Shown here: positions 32,856 through 43,811 of the stretch, piece after piece | How positions within the stretch are numbered: the first letter of the stretch is position 1 | How the letters are laid out: each line of letters opens with the position of its first letter | Origin: Xiphydria camelus | Taxonomy: Eukaryota > Arthropoda > Insecta > Hymenoptera > Xiphydriidae | Direction: 5' to 3' | Assembly (NCBI GenBank): GCA_963678675.1 | Contig: OY783194.1 | Location: 11,546,951-11,610,950, forward strand | Length of the DNA: 64,000 nucleotides | The notes under the pieces: model-generated | The model's database searches: none | What the model was told of the DNA's origin: nothing | What the model saw: only the letters and a program-made list of their open reading frames with translations | Program-made: the position numbers and the translations under genes

Positions 32856-33233
32856 CACAGGCACACAATAAAAAAAGTTCCTGTTCCCGGAACCAGACCA
32901 GTATATCTTTATGTTTTTGAGGTCGCTGAATCCGAATCCGGTATCCGTTTGTCTCCATCACGTCACGTTCAAGGTCATTTCAAGGTCAAATCCTGGAAAA
33001 ATAGTCAAATCGATTCAAATTATTATTCCTATATATTTGTTGGGTCGCTGAATCCAAGTCCGATGTCCGTTTGATCCGACAAGGTCAAATTCAAGGTCAT
33101 TTCAAGACCAAATGTATTTATTCTCCCAAAAATGAATTTTTTTACTGCAGATTCTGAAAGAGCGAGAAATTTTACGTCTAGATATGTATATAATTTTTTT
33201 GATAACATAACCCCTAAGGTCATTTCAAGGTCA
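32856..33233 (+). repeat. Left TIR of the CACAG element
   Basis: It carries two copies of the block GTCGCTGAATCC...GTCCGTTTG and about six AGGTCA half-sites, several as AGGTCATTTCAAGGTCA (direct repeat with 5-bp spacing). The right TIR 36144-36519 is its inverted copy. Confidence 0.85.
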
Positions 33234-33472
33234 CTTTATATTATTGTATGGAAGGTTCATATGACAATTGCAAAAATAAGAAAATATGTCTTCTCGAGAA
33301 TAAACTACCACGTCAATATGTTTTCGAGGTCACTGAGTTAGAATCCGAGGTTTGTTTGCCAGTATGTCAGGGTCAAGTTCATTTCAAGGTCAAATCCAGC
33401 AAAAATGTTCAAATCTTTTCGCATCATCACTCCGTTATATTTTTGGAGTCGCTGGAACGTGTATTTTGTATT

Positions 33473-35693
33473 TCACTCTGCTACTTCTTCATCGTTTCGC
33501 CTTCTTTTATAACGTACTCGTTTATTCTCAAAAGATCTGTGCAAGGGATTTCTCTTGCGTTTTTTTCCTTTTTCCGCGCTTTCTCTCTGCAACATCCAAC
33601 AGAAATCTGCCATCATGTTTTCATCCCATCTACCCTGAAATCTTCGTTCTACATCTTTAAAATCTTGGTGGAAACGTTCTCCTTGTTCTTCACTGAAATT
33701 GTGCCAACGTTATCTGGAAATTCGTCCACATGACTGTCCATCATCTGTAATTTTAAACTCATGTTACATTCCAATCTCCTGAAATTCTCAACCATATCAG
33801 ATATTATTTTGTTGTAGTCCGAGCTCTTATGATTGCCTAGAAAATTACTACATACTTTCTTGAAGCTGACCCACGCATTCTTCTCAATAGAGCTCATTTG
33901 AGTTACGAAGTGATTGTCTCTAAACATTTTTCTGATCTGAGGTCCATCGAATACTCCCGCGCCTACTTTAGCATCAGATAGACCTGGAAATTGATCTCGT
34001 AATTATTTGTAACAATCGCTTTCTTTATTCAACGCTTTGACGAATTGTTTCATGAGTCCTAACTTTATATGTAATGGAGGTATCAATACCTTCTTTGAAT
34101 CTATCAACGGCTGCTGTAAGATATTGTCGGATCCTACAACGAAGGATGTTCTAGGTTCCCAAACCTTTTTCACGTAATGATTTTGTTTATCTCTACTATC
34201 CCATTTACAAAGATAACACGGTTTTTTTGTATAGCCAGATTGCTGTCCCAGAATCATTGTGAGGATTTTAAAATCTCCGCAAATTTGCCATTTGTGGTCA
34301 TCATATTTTATTGCTGCTAATAGAGTTTTCAAACATTCATACGATTCATTCATAACAGTCGAATGCGCAACTGGTATTGGTGCGTATACATTAGTATTGT
34401 GGAGTAAGACTGCTTTGAGACTACGTTTACTAGAATCGATAAAAAGTCTCTATTGATCAGCACTATAAGTATCGAGCTTTAATTCGTCGATTAATCCTTT
34501 GACATTATTATAATAAACGAGCGACTTATTTGAATTACGAGAGAAAAAGCTCCTAAATTTGTTTTCTCTTGTCCTGTAAAACGTTACCTTCGTTTTCTTC
34601 TTCAGCAGATTTCTCTTTTTCAACGTAAGAGCAAAGTACTCGGCAACATCTTTCGGCAATCCCATGTTACGAATGAAATCGTTCAGTTCTTCCCGTGAGA
34701 ACAATTGAGGCTTTTTATTCTTACAACCCGTTGGAACGTATTCATGAGAATCATCTTCAGTTTCACTTTCTTCATCATTCGTTTGGCCATCTTCGCTGCC
34801 ATTTTCATTTCCGCTCATATATCTCTCATCGTCATTATCAGTTTCATTTTAACTCGTGTAACTTTCATCTTCGCTATCAGTTCCACTCATATAGCTCTTA
34901 TCTTTATTATTATCATCGTACTGTTCATCCTCATTCACACAATCTCTATGCTGATCTATATTTTCTCTTTCAACGTTTGCTTTAATCTCGTCTATTTCCA
35001 TTCCATCTGAACTAAAATTCCGTTTGTTTGTATTGTCCTCGTTGGAAATAACAGGTAGTATGACACTCGTAACGTTAGCATACTTTATATGTGATTTATT
35101 TTTCATATTGTACCCAGTTAGATATGTTTTGCAGAAATAACAATCTTTTCCAGATTCGCTTTGGTCCAATGTATTGGTATAAGAAAATTGAGATATTTCT
35201 TGTCTCGAGATTTATCATAACGATGAAACATTGTGTTACAAGAAGCACAAATGATGTGTGGTACCCAGTCATTACCTTCATCTATCATGTTCAAATCAAA
35301 ACAATCCTTATACATATTCCTTATACGCTCTGAAATACGTTTGCGATTCTTTGATGCTTCATACTTACCACAAACATAGCAAAATGAATCTGGATCCTTA
35401 TTGCATATGTGATCCGAACTTGTAGTGATAGACTCAACAGTAGCCAAGTTTTTCACCAATGCAGAGCTGCGGTCGCTTGATGACGACGATTGCGGGCCCG
35501 CTTGCTTACCCAGACCAACCGCCGATACTGGGGTTCCTTGTGAGAACCCCTGTATCGTAACACATTTCCGTGTGCCTGCCATGACGGCTTGGACGCCTTC
35601 ATCCAGGGATTTTGCCGGAAAAATAAACAATAAAGAAAACCGTTGCCCGCCGTCACCGCGTGGAGGTACCCTGGGTGCAGGCACACCACACAT
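33473..35693 (-). pseudogene. Uncharacterised Cys-rich protein of the CACAG element; candidate transposase
   Basis: Conceptual order: a Ser-rich N-terminus; FCYVCG (about 35390), ASCNTMFHRYD; frameshift near 35160; KDCYFCKTYLTGYNMKNKSH; an acidic linker; SREELNDFIRNMGLPKDVAE; KRNLLKKKTKVTFYR; an in-frame TAG at 34450-34452; FIDSSKRSLKAVLLHN; ICGDFKILTMILGQQ; GYTKKPCYLCKWDSR...H-YV; PPLHIKLGLMKQFVKALNKE; TAA at 34000-34002; LRDQFPGLSDAK; MFRDNHF; a frameshift near 33690; FSEEQGERFHQDFKDVERRF; GRWDENMMADFCW; stop at 33475-33473. From memory this whole order is conserved in uncharacterised proteins of many arthropods and Hydra. Conserved Asp (CGD) and Glu/Asp (EEQGERFHQD) around a CxxC...H insert would suit a DDE transposase. 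Dead copy. Confidence 0.65.
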
Positions 35694-36143
35694 ATTCGCT
35701 GTATCAAATTTACAACGATGAGCTCCAATTCACTTGAATTGAGAGATCACGTGACTGGATTTCAAAATTTATTTTGCGGTACGAGAACAGATTTATTCTC
35801 GCTCGGAACTGAGTGAGTTGATGCATGGAAACAAAAACTTGGCAGATCTCCAAACAGACCTCCGCGTCTTTTAAACGTCAAAGACATGTACCGCTCAACG
35901 GATCACTCGGTCATGGACGCCGATCCGCGGTAATGCATTGAAGACACGAGAGAGCTAGGAAACCGCCATAGGCGACAGCCTTCCGACTGACCGCTCCGTC
36001 ACGGCCTCTCTTCGAGCCGGCGCGATCGAAGCTCCGCTATCCACTCCACGCGCGACCCTGCGGCCCATGAGTGGAAACACATCGACCGGCACTCCCATGG
36101 AGGGGGTCAGCTTGGACTTAGATTAGAACATTTTTGCTAGATT
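35694..36143. other. GC-rich leader region of the CACAG element
   Basis: It lies between the gene and the right TIR. No frame or RNA gene is supported. An 11-nt GGATCACTCGG match to 5.8S rRNA at about 35900 is not extended. Confidence 0.5.
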
Positions 36144-36519
36144 TGACCTTGAAATGACCTTGGGGGTTATGTTATCAACAAAATTGAATACATATCTAGA
36201 CGTAAAATTTCCCGTTCTTTCAGAATCTGCAGTGAAAAATTCATTTTTGGCAGAATAAATACATTTGACCTTGAAATGACGTTGAATTTGACCTTGTCGG
36301 ATCAAACGGACATCGGATTTGGATTCAGCGACCTCAAAAATATATAGGAATAATAATTTGAATCGATTTGACTATTTTTCCAGGATTTGAACTTGAAATG
36401 ACCTTGAACGTGACGTGATGGAGACAAACGGACACCGGATTCGGATTCAGCAACCTCAAAAACATAAAGATATACTGGTCTGGTTCCGGGAATAGGAGCT
36501 TTTTTTTTATGTGCCTGTG
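36144..36519 (-). repeat. Right TIR of the CACAG element
   Basis: It is the inverted copy of 32856-33233, with TGACCT words in the same positions. The promoter of the gene would lie just inside it; no TATA box is convincing. Confidence 0.85.
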
Positions 36520-36652
36520 TTATTTTACGTACTACATTAGGCTCTAGAAAGTACTTATCGAAAGTATACGATAAAAGGATGACATTTTGTAGCTATATTC
36601 GAGCTACTTGTAGGATTAAACTAATGTTAAATCCTTCGCGTCTTCCTATCTC

Positions 36653-37050
36653 TTAATTCGAAATCAAGGTCTTTGAAGGTCCAAATCTGCGTTCAAAATT
36701 TCGACTGGGGGCGCGTTTTGCTTTCCGCCTCTCATTCATCTGCATCTGTGCGGAGAATTCTTCTTTTCCCACCAATTCAGAGTCCGTTTTTCCTGCAAAC
36801 TTAAAACCTGCCCGCGTTTCATAGCCCGACGCTGGCTCATCATCGTCGTTGTCGTCGTCGTCTTCGGCGTTGTCATCGTCGTCTTCGTCGTCGACGCCAC
36901 CGTCGTCTTCGTCGTGGACGCCACCGTCGCGGTCGTCAACATCATGAGTGTCTCGACCGTAACGCCACAGGATGGTTCCGCGTACATGCTCCTGCCATAA
37001 AAGGCGGGGCATAATCCGGTATCGGAATAAAACGAGTCATCGGCAGTCAC
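36653..37050 (-). repeat. Imperfect GAC/GTC trinucleotide tract with Asp-rich frame
   Basis: 36836-36950 is a degenerate (GTC)n tract. On the minus strand one frame (37012-36653) gives an Asp-rich stretch (DDEDDDDNAEDDDDNDDDE) and another gives a Thr-rich one. Either could be part of a host exon, but there is no start, splice or similarity evidence. Confidence 0.4.
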
Positions 37051-37057
37051 CTACATA

Positions 37058-37432
37058 CACGGTCAAATTTATTTGCAAATATGTTTGCAAATAAGTGATA
37101 TTTGAGTGTGCGTGGCATTATTTGCAAACAAGTTTTAATGTTTGCAAACACATTTGATCTAATTAAAAGTTCCTAATTTTGTATGGGCTGGCCCTTTTTA
37201 CGAGCTGAGAATTTCCACGTGTGTGGCACTGTTTGAAAATATTTCATCAAATAAAAGTAGTTTGTGTCAAGGTTAACGTCGTTTTAAATTGTCTCTGGTC
37301 TAGTTTACACATATCGTGCAATAACTCACTATTAAAATAAAAGTTGTAATTATGTTTGCTTATTTATCTGAACGTGTGTGCTGAAAGAGTCAGATCACTT
37401 TGCAAACATATTTGCAAATAAATTTGACCGTG
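37058..37432. mobile_element. MITE with CACGGTCAAATTTATTTGC ends, TA target
   Basis: TA|CACGGTCAAATTTATTTGCA and its complement TGCAAATAAATTTGACCGTG|TA, with TTTGCAAA words repeated inside. TIRs are ~45 bp. It is non-coding. Confidence 0.75.
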
Positions 37433-37434
37433 TA

Positions 37435-37960
37435 TGGTTCGTATTACGAGTAGACAATGCTTGCGCCGTTTTCAACAATGCACCATGTCGTATTCGCGCG
37501 TCTATTTAGCTCTTGTGTAATATATTATATGTACGAGTACATATTCGGTGCGGGGCGAGGTGTGAATTAAACGGGAATAGAGCGGAACAAGGGCCTATGA
37601 ACGCTCACTCAGCGGTGGATATCGGAGAATAATTTATTCGTATACCGACGCAAATTCACTCTCGTACACCGCACCGGTCGATGCGCGCATTGCGAGCGAA
37701 TTGAAACGCGTGAAATAAAACGCGCACGAGGAACTAGCGGCTTCCTGGCCTCCTTCTATCTGCCCCTCCACTTTCCCCTCCTCGCTCCCTGTGGTAGTAC
37801 AAACGTCCGACGATAAATTTCTAGGGAAGCGGCCAATTTTAAATCGCCATACCCGCCACTCAGAATCTCATCCTTTTTCTACCCTGCGGGACTTTTAATT
37901 CCAACCAACTTCATAGTACTTATGGAGAAGTATACTATAGCGTCGAGGCGAGGTTTTCTT
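37435..37960. other. GC-rich single-copy sequence, no gene found
   Basis: 37530-37790 is relatively CpG-rich for this window. It could be promoter-like host DNA, but nothing specific supports that. Confidence 0.35.
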
Positions 37961-38084
37961 TTAGGCCGACATTACACTATAAAAAATCTTTGACAAAGAT
38001 CTGTTATAAAATATATTTGACGAAAAATTTGACTGTGTAATGTGTCACATTTTATAAAACATTTCTGCTATAAAAGTTCTTTTA

Positions 38085-38880
38085 TAAAAGTAATAGGAAA
38101 CTGCTACATTTTATAAAACTGTTAGTCCTAGTTGTGGCGGCAAGCGCGATGCGCCTCGCCCTTTTCTTTCGCCAGCCTCTTGGGAGGGTACGGAAACTCT
38201 TTGCCTTCAGGGTCGATCTATCATAAATTAAGAAACCGAGATGCCCGCACGGCTGTCCTTGGACCGCACCAAGGAATGTCGACGTACCTGCGCGCTTTTT
38301 CCGGAGTTTTTCTCACGTTTTTACTTTTTAAACTTTATCGAAATAAAACATTTCAGCTATAAAAGTTCTTTTATACAAGTAATAGGAAGCTGTTACATTT
38401 TATAAAACTTGTAGTAGTTGTGTTTCGGCAAGCGCGATGCGCCTCGACCTTTTTCTCAACTTTTACCAGACTCGCGAGAGGGTACGGACACTCTTTGCCT
38501 TCAGGATCGATCTATCATTAATTAAGACACCGAGACGCACGCACGGCTGCTCTTTAACCGCACCAAGGGATGTCGACGTACCTGCGCGCTTTTTCCGGAG
38601 TCTTTCTCACGCTTTTACTTTTTTAACTTTTTCGAAATAAAACATTTCTGCTATAACAGTTCTTTTATAAAAGTAATAGGAAACTGCTACATTTTATAAA
38701 ACTTGTAGTCCTAGTTGTGTTTCGGCAAGCGCGATGCGCCTCGACCCTTTTCCCTCACCAGACTCTCGAGAGGGTACGGACACTCTTTGCCTTCAGGATC
38801 GATCTATCATAAATTAAGACACCGAGACGCACGCACGACTGTCCTTGCACCGAACCAAGGGATGTCGACGTACTTGATTA
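38085..38880 (+). repeat. Three ~290-bp tandem units
   Basis: Each unit contains AATAGGAAACTGCTACATTT, GGCAAGCGCGATGCGCCTCG, GGTACGGA-ACTCTTTGCCTT, GATCGATCTATCAT-type words and ATGTCGACGTACCTG. The units start near 38090, 38378 and 38673. The units themselves are GC-richer than the AT-rich ends and open in one frame, but with little protein-level conservation. Confidence 0.8.
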
Positions 38881-38888
38881 CGGCGGAA

Positions 38889-39037
38889 TACTTGATTACG
38901 GCGGAAAAAATATTTTGTTGGGCCAAGGAAATATATATTAATTATTCGAATATCTCTTTCATTCAAACAAAAATATAGTAATAGCTAATAAATATTTACT
39001 TGGCTCAAAGAAACATTTCTTTCGCCATAATCAAGTA
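38889..39037. mobile_element. Small hairpin element with TACTTGATTACGGC ends
   Basis: TACTTGATTACGGCGGAAA at the left and GCCATAATCAAGTA at the right are mirror ends; the left end is partly duplicated at 38872. A related stretch occurs near 41200. Confidence 0.45.
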
Positions 39038-39488
39038 TCCCGAGGGAAGAGATCTAGTTAAATAAGAACCCAATAGAAAAATTTATTTGACACAAGTAGA
39101 CATTTACTTATATCGAATAAAAGTCTATTTAAATTAAATTAATGTTTTGCATATCTTTTTCATCGAGTACGAACCTAGTAGAACATTTATCCAATTCAAA
39201 TAGAATTTTATGTTAGGTCGATTTGTGAACATGCTAGTTTCTAACATGCTCGATACTAGCAAGGTTTTAGACACACAAATGCTACTAGGTTGCAAATGCT
39301 CGAAAGTAGCACGAAAGCATGCTACTTACCAGCATGTGTAGCTGGGGCTTACTGGTATTTAATAAAAGATTTGAAACAGTGTAATATGTGCATTCAGCTC
39401 CTTAAAAGAAATTTTATAAAAGAAATTTTATAAAAGATATGATAAAAGATCTTTGTCATAGATCTTTTATAGTGTAATGTCGGCCTTA

Positions 39489-39615
39489 GAGAGGAGGAGA
39501 TAGAGTGAAAGAAAAGAGATAGGTAGAGAGAGCGAGAGAGAGGGAGAGGGAAAGTGAGAAAGAGATGGAGACGCCGAGTAGGGGTGAAATAGAGAGGGAG
39601 AAAGAGAATGGGGGA
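39489..39615 (+). repeat. GA-rich purine tract
   Basis: It is an imperfect (AG)n/(GAGA)n stretch without coding value. Confidence 0.8.
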
Positions 39616-41010
39616 AAACGTAATTTACCGTAAATTACTGCCTGCTGTTTTTCTTTGTGCGTGGTTTAATTAAATATAAAAGCCCACGCGGTGCCCTCTG
39701 TGAGGCAATGCGAGTTCTCGCAAGTAAATACTCGAATGCATATATAAATATCGCGGTTCCATGAGCGGGATTCTTTGGCGAGAATCTACTTTGCATCAGC
39801 GGCGAATTTCCTACAAAAGCGTAATTTTTACAGATTTCCATCGCGCACTGCATACTTAAACAGATCTACTTGGTATCTTAGATCATGTATTCACACAGTC
39901 AATACTTATAGATAGGTACACTGAAAAAAATCGTTTATTTATAGTTACCAACATAGCATTACAATATTTTTTAAAATATAATTAATATATTTTTATGACA
40001 GATTGTAATATTACGGAAATATTTTTAAAATATACTGTTTTGGACGCTTCAACAATATCTTACACATATTTATGATTTAGTTTTACAAAAAATACACTCA
40101 AAAACTGATTAAACAGTATTTCAGGGCAATGAATAACTTCTACTAATGGAATATTTTTGAAACATAAGAAAAAGAATTTGATAATTACATGATTCTTCAT
40201 ATTATAGTTAGGTTCTCGGAGATTTGAACCCAGGTGCTCTACGTAGGATACTGAAGACTCGACTACGGAACTTCCCAGTGCTCTTGAAATAAGTATGCAA
40301 TGATTTTATTCTATATCAAATAACCTTCAATATGAATAAAAACTTATCCGTTCATTAATTTTCTTATTACTATTTCGTTACGTTGTTTTAAGATTGTAGT
40401 AGTAGTAACCTTTATTAATAATATTTAATATTAATAATATTAAAAAAATTAGTTGCAATGTACTTACTTCAAAATTTCAGGTCTTTATTTATTATGTTAT
40501 ACTGTACAAATGAAAGTCCATTTAAACATTTGCACAATTTGAATTTACTTATTTCTCCAAAAATGAAACATTTCTATTGATCAGTTGACAAGAATACGTA
40601 TAAATATTTTTAAACGGTTTCAACATATATTTTAAAAAATACATCTCTAGAGCATTTAAAAATATTTGAAATAAAATGTATTAAAAATAAGTTTATAAGA
40701 TTTTACAAAAATATTTCAAATGCAATGAGAATAAAAATGTTCTTAAAATATTTTTCCTCACTCATGCCCATTTCGAGGCCTTTTCCAGCCTATTTTTAGA
40801 CCGTAAAAGATGACGTTTTTCCCGCGTGACACCGACCGGGAGTCCGCAGGCTGTCAAAAGATTGTTTAGTCCGAAGTGGGTCCTTTTTCTAAACTGATAA
40901 ACGCAACGTGAAATGAGCCGTGTATACTTCTGTTTGTTTTGTTTTGAGAAATGGGCATTCGTGAGGAAAAATAGTATATGTCATTCGGCTGAAATCCTCG
41001 GATTTTTAAG
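39616..41010. other. AT-rich sequence without supported gene
   Basis: TACACTGAAAAAAAT at 39918 resembles a CACTG-type TE end, and many ATATTTTTAAAATAT words follow to about 40750, but no mirror end is clear. A tRNA-like GGTTCAAATC T-arm on the minus strand (about 40209-40235) lacks a matching acceptor stem. Confidence 0.4.
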
Positions 41011-41117
41011 ACTGTGTTTAGGTCGTAGCACGCGGCATGTTGAGGGGACGAGGCTCGCCTTCGGCGAGCGTCTTCTCCGAACCATGCCTCGTGTTACAAC
41101 CTAATTAAACACAGTGA
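41011..41117. repeat. Long imperfect hairpin flanked by 10-bp direct repeats
   Basis: The arms start ACTGTGTTTA and close TAAACACAGT, with CGGCATG/CATGCC and a perfect GCTCGCC-TTC-GGCGAGC tip. The flanks CCTCGGATTT occur at 40996-41005 and 41123-41132. It is either a tiny inserted element or a structured RNA precursor. Confidence 0.6.
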
Positions 41118-41132
41118 AAAAACCTCGGATTT

Positions 41133-41757
41133 CCGCCTTATGACATAAGATACTATTTCAAACCTCATGGGCTATAAGTAATAAAGCTTTAATTGGGTGT
41201 AGCAAAATAAATAATTTGTTGGGACAAAAAATATTGATTAATTGTTAGAATATTTGTTTGATTCAAAATATTATCGCCAAATATTTATTTAAATCAAATG
41301 AATACTCCCGAGTCGAAAAATAAAGTCTATTCAAAGCCTCAAAGTCCTATGACTTTATAGGAGTTGAAAGTTTAAAGTAGGCGAAATTAACATGGCTATT
41401 CACGTCCTACAATAAGCCTAAAGATGGTAGTTCCTTCCATTTGTGCCACTTTTAGGCTTTATGTAGGAGGTGCCAGTTTCCCCCGATAGGCCTCCACATC
41501 CTATCCCGAGTCGAAATTGTTTGCGTTCTCGATAATGAAGAACATTTGAGGTTGGAATTAAATTTTTATATTTTATTAATAATTGAAATTGTGTTACAAT
41601 ACATAGCGATAGCATTACAAATTTAGAAAAATAATGTATATATAATAGTAAGACAAGTAAAATTGTTTTGTTTCTACTTGACTATCACTAGGTTTACAGA
41701 ACCCCGTCAACTTGACGGGCAACTTATTCAATTTCGATTATCTAATAATCTATGAGG
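41133..41757. other. AT-rich sequence without recognised gene
   Basis: It contains a stretch (about 41200-41300) loosely similar to 38889-39037 and nothing else. Confidence 0.4.
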
Positions 41758-41965
41758 TTAATTTAATTTAACTTTTATTAGGTAATAATTAGGACCAAAA
41801 AACAACAAAAATCACTGCATGTCTGACGTTTCGGTTCCTCTTTGAACGAATCGTTCATTGCGTCTCCGGAGAGGGTTCGAAGAGGAACCGAAACGTCAGA
41901 CGTGTAGTGATTTTTGTAGTTTTTTGGCCTGATTATTACCTAATAAAAGTTAAGTTAAATTAATA
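41758..41965. mobile_element. Palindromic MITE, copy 2 (GTCTGACGTTTCGGTTCCTC family)
   Basis: It has the same ends and internal GTCTGACGTTTCGGTTCCTC / GAGGAACCGAAACGTCAGAC pair as 7509-7714, with a diverged loop. Confidence 0.75.
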
Positions 41966-42169
41966 TCAAACTACAGGCAACAAAAGTAATATTTTCTTAA
42001 GAATCTATGAGATTTTAGACTAAATTGATGGAATACTTTTCTGTACATTACATTTCGCTATACAAGAAAGGTATACTAGCGTGGACTAAAATTTTGTAGA
42101 TATCGAGAAAGTTATCCGCTAAAATTACCATTTCAAAACGTCGCAACCGTCCGTAAATCTACCCAAGTA

Positions 42170-42652
42170 GCAGAAGATAACCGCTAGACATCTACAAGAT
42201 GTCTATATGTCTAGAAAATGACATCTATATTTGGTATAAATGTGGTTGAAATCTAGATATAGGCAGCGCGTAGATGTCTGACAGATATTCTAAGTGAATA
42301 AGAATCGATATTCTATCGTAAATATAATGAGTGTTTAAAATTAAAAGTTAATACTATTAAACAAACTTAATAATAAACCTCTATATATGTCTTCTTGTCC
42401 TTTAATGGTACGCCGCCAACTACGAAATATCTCGTAGACGACAGTCAATGTGTTAATATTATTAATTTAATATTTTATGAAGTTATTATATTTACCACAG
42501 AGTATCGATTGTTGCCAACTTAGGATATCTGTCAGCAATCTACGCACTATCTATATCTAGATTTCAACCACGTTTATACCAAATATTGAAGTCATTTTCT
42601 AGACATATATACATCTTGCAGATGTCTGACAGATATCTTCTGCTACTTGGGT
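42170..42652. mobile_element. MITE with CCCAAGTAGCAGAAGATA ends
   Basis: ACCCAAGTAGCAGAAGATA and TATCTTCTGCTACTTGGGT are the mirror ends of ~130-bp TIRs (TCTAGA-CAT and CTAGATATAG words). The spacer is AT-rich. It is non-coding. Confidence 0.7.
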
Positions 42653-43235
42653 TGTAATTCCTTTTTTTAATACGTTGACTGCCACAAAGAATTATTCAGC
42701 GTCTAGTGGCACTGGAAAAAACACACACATTCCTCTCAAATGGAATCGGATATCGTTGTCGAAGAGTCTTCGGGAGATGTGGAGTCAAATCTTCAATAGC
42801 TGGCCATAGACGCAGAGTCCGACCTGTCGGTCCAACCTGCCAATCCGATCCGTCGGTCCGACCTGCCAGTTCGATCAGTTTTAACCGTTGTCATCCACTA
42901 AAGGGCCCCATACACGTTCAGTCGGCCGGCCGGCCGTGGACTGTCAGTCCGACTGTCAGTCGGCCGTCAGTCCTGGCCGGCCGCGGGTTATCGATAGGGT
43001 AAAACCTCCAGTGATTGGCCTTTTAAACAGACGAAATTATACAGAAATTGGCTTATCGTTTCCTCTTTCTATCGAATGCATTTGTTATGAGAGGGGGCCA
43101 ATCACTATCGCATGGCCAATGACTGTATCGTTTACCCTATTCAAACTACACCTACAATTTTATTCACCGAATGCGTCCGTCAGTTCTCTGCCGTCTTCGA
43201 TAGTAGCATAACGATTTTATATTGAGAGTATAAAT

Positions 43236-43664
43236 ATGTCGCAAAAAGAATACGCAGCTGCACTTGTTATTTTGACAAACCAGCAGAGGAAACGAAAAAA
43301 GAGACAAATGTGGATGAAAGAGTGGTTGAAGAAACGCACTTTATCTCACGTGGGGCTCGTACATGAACTTAGTCAATCCAGTGCAAGTGATTTGAACAAT
43401 TTCCTGAGGGTGGACGAGAATTGTTTCCAGTACTTGCTAAATTTGGTAAAGCCACATATTACGAAAAAGGACACCGTAATGCGGCAAGCAATTACCGCAG
43501 AAGAACGGCTTTTGGTGACCCTGAGATATTTGGCAACAGGGCTCAGTATGGAGGATTTAAAATTGAGCGCAATTATTTCGCCACAAGCTCTGGGAAAAAT
43601 TATCCCAGAGACTTGCAAATATATATTTTTGACCTTGAAGGAGGAATATTTAAAGGTAAAGAGT
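43236..43664 (+). pseudogene. PIF/Harbinger transposase, N-terminal part (element 1)
   Basis: MSQKEYAAALVILTNQQRKR is followed by a basic KKRQMWMKEWLKKR segment, LNNFLRVDENCFQYLLNLVK, PHITKKDTVMRQAITAEERL, LVTLRYLATGLSMEDLKL, AIISPQALGKIIPETCKYI. NFLRM-P--F--LL-LV-P-I-KKDT-MR-AI-AEERL--TLR-LATG is the hallmark N-terminal region of HARBI1/PIF transposases, with the helix-turn-helix ISP-ALGKIIPE. After EEYLK the similarity stops at a GGTAAAG, which could be a splice donor or the deletion border. The DDE residues are absent. It would bind the TIRs or act with a second DNA-binding protein. Confidence 0.8.
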
Positions 43665-43811
43665 GTAAAAATATATAGAAATATATTTAAGTATTTTATA
43701 TATATTCCAACATTAATGAACATTAAACTGATACCTAGGATATAGGTATTAATAAAAGTAATATTTAAAATTTATTAATAAAATAAGAATAAAAAAAGAT
43801 AGCGATATATA

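Larger units (their letters stand above)
32856..36519 (-). mobile_element. Complete CACAG-ended DNA transposon, 3664 bp, TTA target duplication
   Basis: The ends CACAGGCACACAATAAAAAA and its near mirror TTTTTTTTATGTGCCTGTG are flanked by TTA on both sides (32853-32855 and 36520-36522). The TIRs are 32856-33233 and 36144-36519 (378 and 376 bp) and are packed with AGGTCA words and internal ~110-bp subrepeats (GGTCGCTGAATCC...). The single long gene, on the minus strand, is a broken member of an uncharacterised Cys-rich family. CACAG ends and a 3-bp target duplication point to CMC (CACTA-type). Confidence 0.85.
37964..39485. mobile_element. Non-autonomous element with GGCCGACATTACACTATA ends, TTA target
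   Basis: The left end GGCCGACATTACACTATAAA and the right end TATAGTGTAATGTCGGCC are flanked by TTA (37961-37963 and 39486-39488). Subterminal ATTTTATAAAA words recur. The interior holds three ~290-bp tandem units and a small MITE-like hairpin. The 3-bp TTA target and GG-starting ends fit PIF/Harbinger. No transposase is present. Confidence 0.8.

Noticed and set aside
35890..35960. Possible 5.8S/ITS rDNA fragment (GGATCACTCGG)
   Set aside because: Only 11 bases match what I remember of 5.8S; the conserved GATGAAGAACGCAG that should follow is absent.
40205..40275. tRNA gene on the minus strand
   Set aside because: A GGTTCAAATC T-loop and GAGAACC 3' strand are present, but no complementary 5' acceptor strand, no proper D-arm spacing and a mismatched T-stem. 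At best a tRNA-derived fossil.
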